From: Echinococcus granulosus
Taxonomy: Eukaryota; Platyhelminthes; Cestoda; Cyclophyllidea; Taeniidae
Assembly (NCBI RefSeq): GCF_000524195.1
Contig: NW_020170381.1
Location: forward strand, 1,929,457 to 1,993,456
Length of the DNA: 64,000 bases
Direction of reading: 5' to 3'
The notes under the pieces are model-generated. The model saw nothing but the letters and a program-made list of their open reading frames with translations. It was not told the origin of the DNA and searched no databases. Made by a program: the position numbers and the translations under genes. How positions within the stretch are numbered: the first letter of the stretch is position 1; every line of letters starts with the position of its first letter. Positions 11,792 to 20,700 of the stretch are shown in pieces.

Positions 11792-14700
11792 CGTGTGTGT
11801 TTGCGTGCATTTGCGTCCATGTTTGGGTATTGGAATAGGCCACACGTGATCACGAGTTGGATCACCGTAGTGATGAGTTCATGGGTCGTGTGCGCCGTTT
11901 TACACTGAGTCAAATCAACACCGAGGCCATGCAGCATCCCCTTGTACTGGCCGCTCGAAGACAGAGCATTAATCTCTCCTCCACGGGAGTTGGGGAAGAC
12001 AGCCGTCTCTCCTCGCAGTACCGCCTCGGTGGTATCGGGAGTCTGGAGGAGGAGCCTGAAGAATCGGTAGATGATGATGCTGATGATGGTGGTTGTGGCG
12101 ATGATCCGGAAGCTAATCGATAATGTGACCGAAGTAGTCGCATGCGGGCGGGCGTGTTCACGCGCTCGTGTATGTGTGCGCTCGGAATGTTGTCCCCTAG
12201 TGTATACATTTTTCACATCTTTTCCTTATTCTCTCGCTCCATCTCTATCTTCGCCTTTATCGTCGTTGTTGATTTGTCCTTTTTTTCAATTCTCAGCCGC
12301 GTTTACTTTTTTCTCTCGTTTTCCTTTCACGAACCTCTACACCCTCCCATTCACCCACCAGATGAATGCAGTAAGTGTGTGTAAAATGGCATATATCAAT
12401 ATATGTATGTATATATCCACATATGTATATCCGCATAGCACATATATGTATGCGTGTGTGCATATATGTGCTGCGTACATTACTATGGCGTCACGTTGTA
12501 GCTCAGACTATTCTAATGAGTTGCCCGTCCTCCACTCGTCTCCCCTCTGTCTGCATGCCCGCCCCTCTCCCTATGCCTTCTTCTCCCCTCCCCCACTTAC
12601 CACCTGCACCACCTTCTTTCATCCACGATCAAGTCAAGAGCGCAATTAGTGTATGTATCTACTTTTATGACGCTGAAATACATACAGACAGTTACTCCGA
12701 TTTGAAACCGGACGTATTCCCATTGTGCAAGTAGGGTCCACAAACATCTCTCGCTAGCACCCCCAATATACATTAGCGTTCCATTCAAGGCCGTTTCCTG
12801 ATTTTGTCTCCGTTTTAATTTACTTATCTGACTGAAGTCAGTCGTCTTCTGTGGTTTTGTTATTAATCGTACACATGGACCATAATTTAATGCACTGAAG
12901 TCTGATGTATGCGTAGAGATATCCCTTATCAATAAAACGCGGTGAATAATTTTACTAAAGACAGTATATTAGCCTTGTGGTTATTTTTAAGCAAAGTTTA
13001 CGCGAAATCTACGCCCATTATTTTTTTTACTTTCGCACCCAAGTTTTAGCCCATTAGTTACGTATACGGACTTAAAACTTGGCACTGACAAGGGCTGCTC
13101 TGATGCTGAAATCTGCTTTACTCAGACTTTGGGAGAAGAATTGTTTACCATGAGACTTAGTGTAATTGCTTCAAATAACTTTTAACTTTGGTAAACCAAA
13201 TGTAACCACTCTTCACTGTCTGAAATATTTTGTATTGCGGACAGCACTTTGGAATGCCGTTTACATTTGCCACTTTGTACGGTATGATATTTAATTATAG
13301 AATTATTTGATCATCAAAGCTGGTAGATTCATGTTTGGACGGCCCGATCACACACAAGCTTCCATTGTCTGCTTTTTGCCTCGGTCCAAATTTAGCACTT
13401 AGATAGAACAATTTCACGTCATGGTTATCTTGACTTTCATAACCGGCTTTCTCTCCGATCTAATTAAATCTCCTAATTATGTTTCGTACGTGATTTTTCA
13501 CCGTTCCAACAAGTATAAACTCCACTTTCCCCCTATCGGATCGAATATCATGATTGTCTAAGAAGCTCTTAGGCATGGACATTTATCTAATTGTGGATGT
13601 CAAGACCACACTTTTGAATCAATGAAGTTATTTTTGCGAACTCATTCTAACAAACCAACTGTGCGACCTAATAGTATGATGGTCTGGTATCGATTGTCAT
13701 ATAGAGTAGAAGGATTGGAATCGAAAAATATCGGAGTGGCCTCAAATAGGCTTCCGAAGCAGTGTGATTCCTAATGATTCTCTTTCACATGCTCCGTCTT
13801 CAGTTGCAAAATATTTGGATGGAACTTCAAATGTCTACGTGTTGTTATGGGGGTGTTGAGTGATTCGAATGAGTTCTTTTAAGTACACAGCTCTAAACTC
13901 AATACTCAGGTGGGGTTTTCTCCTTGAAAAGCAGGTAAAAGATGAGGCAGGGGCGCTAACGTAATTCCGACTGGTCAATTGATTGCTTAGCTGATTAGTA
14001 AGTTGGTAATTCAGGGTTAGTTGGGAGCCAAGTCATTGCAAAACTTATTGGCACCTTTTATCCCTAGTTAATCTTAAGTAACTTCATGTTTAGGAAAACC
14101 GATGTTGCAAATTTCAGAAGTCTCATTTTATCAATCGCATACTTTATTATTAAGTGCATCGACTCGCAGTTTGGCCGATTCTCTGCATTTTCGCTTGCCT
14201 AGTTCGACACCGCTCCCTTCAAACTTAGGAGACACTAAATTAATTAACAAATCAGTTGACTGTCTACTTTTGGATGCCTGGAGATTTTGTTTCATCAATT
14301 TGAAATTCAGTCTTATTAAAGTAAACTACTTTATCCCAATGTTTAGTTTCCAGATCACCCTCCATTTTTTGTAATTCATTTTCTAGAAACAGTCTAAATG
14401 TGCATATATCGTTCGAGAGTTGCCAGTTTGGGGTACTAAAATGGTATAGTAAGTCAGTTGACTGCTAAAACAAAGTAGTGTTTTACTTGAGGTTTCATGC
14501 ATGTCAATCAATCATGACTTGTTTTAAGGCAAGACCGACTTCTCCCAACGGAGAAAATCAAGCCCGTAGAAATAGCAGTCATTCGGACGCAGGAATTGAA
14601 GGAAATTATACAAAATGCATGCAGATATGTTTATTTTTTTCCTTTTAGACTTTCCTGCCAACTTTTAAGGAGCCCATTTATCAGTTCCTTTTTGTACGAA

Positions 14701-17700
14701 ATCGATGTAGAAAAAGTGTCTTACTCAATTGCCTTCCCTTTTCGTGGTCTTAGTACATTCATTTTGTCCTGAGGTTATAACGTTGCGACGGATTTTCGGG
14801 GAAAATGAATTAAAGGAGCTGACACATTACAAATACAGCATCGCACCTTTATTGTGCGCAAATATTCAAGAACATATGCCAATTTTAATTTCACTTCGAG
14901 TAGATTCAAAACGACCATAGCTGCTCTTGTTCTCAGATTGTTCACAGTTTACATGAACGCATTTTTTTCTGCGAGTGTGGGTACTTCTTTGCTGTCCATT
15001 AATATTCAATCAAACTGATGTCATTTCTTCCTTTTTTGCGATTACTGGAGATTCGAAGCTGATTTAATAAGTTGTTCACTTTGTATATCTCGTGTTTTAG
15101 CCACCATTGCGCAGTCAACGTTAGAACTTTGCTTTGATAAGACGACAAAATTATCTGAGTTGGGAGATTGCATGTGCGCTTTTCATAGTTATTTCTAAAT
15201 CCGTTGTTATGCTTAATTATTTAAAAAAATAATAGGAGAATTTGATCGACCACTTCAATCGAAAGTCGTATCTTTGCTACCTCTGCTCAAATTTACAATC
15301 CTTTTGGGAATGGGATGTGATTAACTATTCACACGTACGCACAAATTCTCATGCATGGTATATTGCTGTAGTCTGGAGGCCTTTGTAAACAGAATATTTC
15401 CGCGCATCAACTATCGACACTGAAGTGGTAAAGACGAAGTGTATAAATCCGCAAGTCAAGTTGCAATATTCTTCCGAAGCAGCATCCGTATGTCCAGGCA
15501 GCAGACCTAAAGTAAACCACCAAAGTGGTGTCCCCTGAGAGTCGGATGAGGGTGATGGTTAAAGTAGAATGATACCTGCAGGAGGGGACAGTTGGAACAC
15601 CTTCTTGTGGGACTCATCACTGCGTCAAACATATTCTCTTTAATCTTTGGAAAGGATATATTCTCATCCACTGACCTCCGAAACCACTATTGAATTATTG
15701 TACTGAATTTTCTTCCGTCGGAGTCTCGAGTTTCATCTGCGGTAGACTGACACCGGTACCTCTCATCTGCTCTACAGTTCTGTGGCTTCTGCTCCATGCT
15801 TGTTTAGGGTACAGTCAGTGTGACGTAGTGAGTGTACTATTTTGGAATCTACATTGCAGGTTTCTCTGTCATTGATGTGTGCTTATGAGTTTTTTAAAAT
15901 ACTCTGTTTTCTTCATCATTGGGATGTCACCTCACTGATTCCAAATTTGGTGCATCAATTCCGTCTTACTTAAAATTGAGATTGCCCTTACCTAATTGCG
16001 AGCTAACCTGATTCGGACAGCCTCTGATATGAGGTCGTTACACTTTATGGTGGCGATTTCGTGAAGATCAAATAGTTGCCTGCTGTTGCCTGTGAAATCC
16101 CTTTTCCCCGCAAAGGACAACTGTACTTTTTGCCATTTTCAGGTTTTTGGTTTGCACTGCGTTTTCACTCATGAAGCAATTCGCAATCTAATGTAGTTGT
16201 CTACCTTTTTGGCTCATTCATTGTACATCCATAGTTCAATGCATGAATCCGGAAGGCGGCTATGGAATCATCGTTTTGACGTCTGTTTCCTGACTGAAGT
16301 TTAGATCCTCTTTTCTTCCTCTACCGGTTTCCATGATGTCTCCATTCGTTAATGCTGCTGGTTTGGTTGACGTTTGGACTTTTTAAAGCCTCACAATCTT
16401 AGCGCTATATTATACTTATTTGAATAGGTTTGTAGATCCAGTTGTCCATTTCAGTTGGTCACGTCGAAAAGTTGAATTTTTTTGCCCATATATTCAAATT
16501 GTCATGTACCCCTCTCCTCCCACTTTCATTGCTGGTTATGGGTTCCAGAGATGCATCAACATAGGAGGGAACGGGCCGAACGGAAAACGTTATTGCAGTT
16601 CTTTTGTAGTTTCACTGCACTTGTCTGCGTCATTGAATGTTATGCAGATATGTTTAAGTCTTGAGAGCTGTCAAGTTGATTACCTCATTTTTTTCGCCGA
16701 GGTCATTGGGTCTGGCAACGTTCCCAACCTGGTTAATGGCTGATCAATGTACCAACTTTTTTTCTTAAACTCGTTAAAACGTATATATTGTAGAAGAGGA
16801 CCCGGGTTTCGCTGATATTGTTATTCTCATCACTTTGCAACCTTACCAAACCTTGGGTTTTAATCTCTAGTTCGTGGATTCAAGGTACAAATAATGTATT
16901 TGTTTCCATTAACCTATTTTCTTAAGATCCATCGCGTAGGGATTTAATGTCAATTTCATATCCCAGGTTGTAAAACAATATTCTTTGAATAGACACTCAG
17001 CTGCATTTCTAGACCATTATTATTTAACACATGCATTGCTCCTTGTACCCTCCAGCTCACGTTTATCCTCTTCAAATTGAAATGAGCAGAAAATGTAAGC
17101 ATGAGTCAAGGTGTGATTAGTGTATTTATTTGTGATTTCCCTCACTATTTAACTCCTCGCTCTTATATCTGAACAAAAGGCAACTTTTGTAATTGCCTTA
17201 CCCCTTCGCGTCACTTGCTTTGGTCAGCGAAACTTTTGCGATGTTTAGATTGCAGATATGTCAGTATCCTTGACCGACTCGATATTAGGCTCAACTGATT
17301 GATCGCTCTTTTGTCATTGGGTACGCATGTAGCAGAGCATACGGAGATATTTGTAGGTAATTGTGTTCGCCTGTCTGACGTCGTCCGTGATACACGCAGC
17401 ATTACAATTGGCCAGCACTGGACTTTGAGTAAGAAGCCGATATTAGTTCATTGGCCTCATATATCCAAATTAAAAATTAACCCTATCACAAAGAAGATAT
17501 CCAGCTTTTACAACGCGTCATTTTTAGCCACCAATCGTCGGATTTGACCACTTGTTAGGGTATTTTGTGGGGTCAGATCAGCTATCACTTGGGGCCTTAC
17601 ACGCCGTCTCAAGGATAAAATGTTTGACTTTAGTGAGGTATTTAGTCTGAAGTTTAATTGGTAAGCGAACTCTATACTCACTTTAGTTTCTAGCAACTTG

Positions 17701-20700
17701 CGTATTCATGTAATACTCAAGTAAATCGCACTAATCATGCGTCATGATTCTTATAGTTTTTGCTATTTTCTCCTATTGTTGGGTGAGATAAATCTGAAAC
17801 CATAACAACGTTTCAGCTTTTTTTTAGTTCAGTTGACTAAAAAGTCACACTAGTAGCCCCAATAATCTTACTGAGCCGTAGTCATGGTAACTTCGAACCT
17901 TGAAAATTTGCAGAACAAAGCTGTTAGTTGGATTTCTTTTTGAATCCAAAGTCTCCCTATTAAACTTCCGGCTCATTCGGTTTTTTTGCTTTTGGTTATC
18001 TTGAAGGAATCGGTTGCCAGGCTGCTTCAGCTAATGCCTCCTCAGAGGACTCGATTCACTGGTCATTCTTGAAAATTGCCTTAATGCATGCGTAGTATTT
18101 AGAAGTATGAAGGCATTCCACACTTCTGCGTAAGTTGTAAAAGTCGTCTGGTTTATCGGTTCCAAGAATATTGACTGTTCTCTGACCATAAATTGGGATT
18201 CACTCAAATCATAAAAATGCGTTTCGTTGAGTGTGCACGCGAAATTGCATTTTCACCCGCCATCGAGTCAGCATTTGACTACGTAATCACAAAGGCAGGG
18301 AATTGAGATCGGTAAGTGCGTTCCATGGTCGAAGTCGCCATCGTTGCTATCGCCACTAGGGTCGAAAATAAATCCAAAGCTGGATTTATTAAAAATCCTC
18401 CGACCATTGGGGTTGTCAAGTATCTTAGTGGTGACCGTTTGTGCGTTGGATTATTGTGTATTGGTAAAATATTTACTATTGGACGGAAGCAGTGGACTAA
18501 ACGGCATTCTTTGCAGGCTTTGAGCCATGCTGTCGGATTCTGACACTAACAGAGCGTGTTCCTTCTCTTTTTTTTTTCAAAATCGCAATATCATTTACGT
18601 CAGGTGGTGTCTTATTGCGTATAACTTGATTTTATCTTAGTTGTTTACATGGTGACCTCCTTAAAGTTTGCCTTTTACTTGTTATTCCCCTCTTGACTCC
18701 AGTTTTAAGCGGGCTAAATCCATGGTTGCTTTGCAGAGCATCATTTGGACGCGACAGCGCTTAATTTGTCAACTAAAACTTTTGTGGGTCATTTGTCCCC
18801 CTCCTTCTTAGTACTGAGGTTATTTGTGATCCGGTTAAGTCCCTTTTTAGTCTAAACGGAGGCGGAACATCCACTGCATACGTTTGGGTTGACGGGCGAC
18901 TCCGTAGCAAGCTGTTACCAGTACGATTGGCACTACTTTCAATTCTAACCCCGTCCCAAGTCATTTTAAGGCTACACCTCTTTGCCTGGGCATGTATTTG
19001 CGCCTCTTCTGTGTTACCCGCCGCTTCCCCCACTCTCTCCTCAGTCTCCGCCTTCTTTTCTCCGTCCGTTCCACCCAAAAGACGAAAAACCGCCTAACGT
19101 TCGGCATAGAGACAACACGCGCACGCGCGTTCCCCCGAGAAAACGGAAAGTGTTTGTGAGTAGGTGCGCCGTGCATGCGTATGTGAATAAAATTTTCACT
19201 TTCCTGAGGTGCGAGAGTTTGTTCTTGTCACCACCACCGTCTACGCAGTTAATTTTATTCTCGATAGACGTTTACGCATTTTTCCCTCGCTCTGGAAGAT
19301 CCGTGCCTCGCCTCTGACCTCAATAGGCATCTACTTCGAGCAGTTCTCTGCTTTCAAGGCTGTTCCCGTCTCAAGATCTGGGGATGTCGCCTTCCTAGCA
19401 CTTCAGTTGCACTTTTGCTCACCTAAACTTCGGAGGTGTCAAGTTGCACTTGTGTGCGAAGTTAAGATGGGAGATGATTGAGGCAAAAATAGCATTTGGA
19501 CGGGGTGGGACGGGACAGTGGCTTAGTAGCAAGGTTGAGAAGACACATTCAGTTGAGCGCATGGGAGGGGCTTCTTGTAGGTGGCCACCGCATTTCGCAC
19601 CTTCTTTGGAGTGATAAATTGTCTTTTTGTCAGAAGCTCCTTTCGCTTCACAGAGTCAGCCACTCTCGTAGCAAAATTCATCCCGCTTTGTCTATTTCTC
19701 TTTCCTATGCTTAGAGCTTAAAGTGTTCCACTTGAACTAGATTGATTAGCTTTTCGCTTGGTACAGGATTTATGGTTTTTTCGGGCGCAAATCTGGTACA
19801 CATTTCTTATTCTTCGACTGTACGGATGTTCATTATTTTAACTCGAATTAGGATTGCAATCGGAATTTTCCCATTTCCTAGCTACACTCATGGTTTCGCT
19901 ACCCCTTAGTCTTGGTACCTTTTTACCGCCAGGATGCTAACCTTGCCCTAATTGTGTTTATGGCTACGTAAAATTATGTATTTTTCTGTAATTAGTGAAG
20001 GAGTCCTCTATGTGTTTTTGGTAAAGTCGCAAAGCTTGCTTTTGTCCCACGCTTTCTGAGGATTGAACTAGTCACATCAAGCCAACTTACCGGTTGTATC
20101 ATTCCTGAGCCATTAATCACCGAAGTGATTTAGATTTTTAGAGAAACGAAAAAAACTGCCAGTCGGAGTCATACGAGAACATAAAGCTAAATTGTTTCCT
20201 TACCATTGTGCTGCTGATGATTCGGTGACAGCACCTTATTCCCTTGGTACTTGTCCATGTGGATCTGAATCCGCCGGAACCAAGAGGACTCTGTAGGTCA
20301 TCCTTTTTCTGATGGGCACATATGAATGGTTGCATCATCTATCGTATGCAAATAAGGGTCCACTAGCGAAGCCAGAGGAGCACTTCCTCTTGATTTTGAT
20401 AGCCATATGTACATACTTCCATATGCACATGCGCTCAACGTGGAAGCTACAGTAATTGCTCCCACCCTCTCCCTCTCTATATCCCCCATCCCAGCATGTC
20501 CACCGCGACGACTGTCCAACTATTGTCGTTGTTCCTCGCCGTCCTTCTCTATTATCTTCGAATTACGCACGCCGCCCAGTCCATATACCCTGTGCTTCTC
20601 CAGAACTATCTATTTGTGCGGAGTCTCTGTTGTTCACTCAGTTATTACATGTATTATGACTAGTAGTGTTGATAACTATTCGTGGTAGCCACAGTAGATG

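Noticed and set aside
11659..12216. Minus-strand ORF of 185 codons
   Set aside because: It runs opposite PMCA exon A and the GT repeat, and its His-Thr and Arg-rich stretches are translations of the repeat.
12071..12649. Plus-strand ORF of 192 codons after exon A
   Set aside because: Low-complexity Ser/Phe/Cys-rich translation of pyrimidine-rich DNA with no family resemblance.
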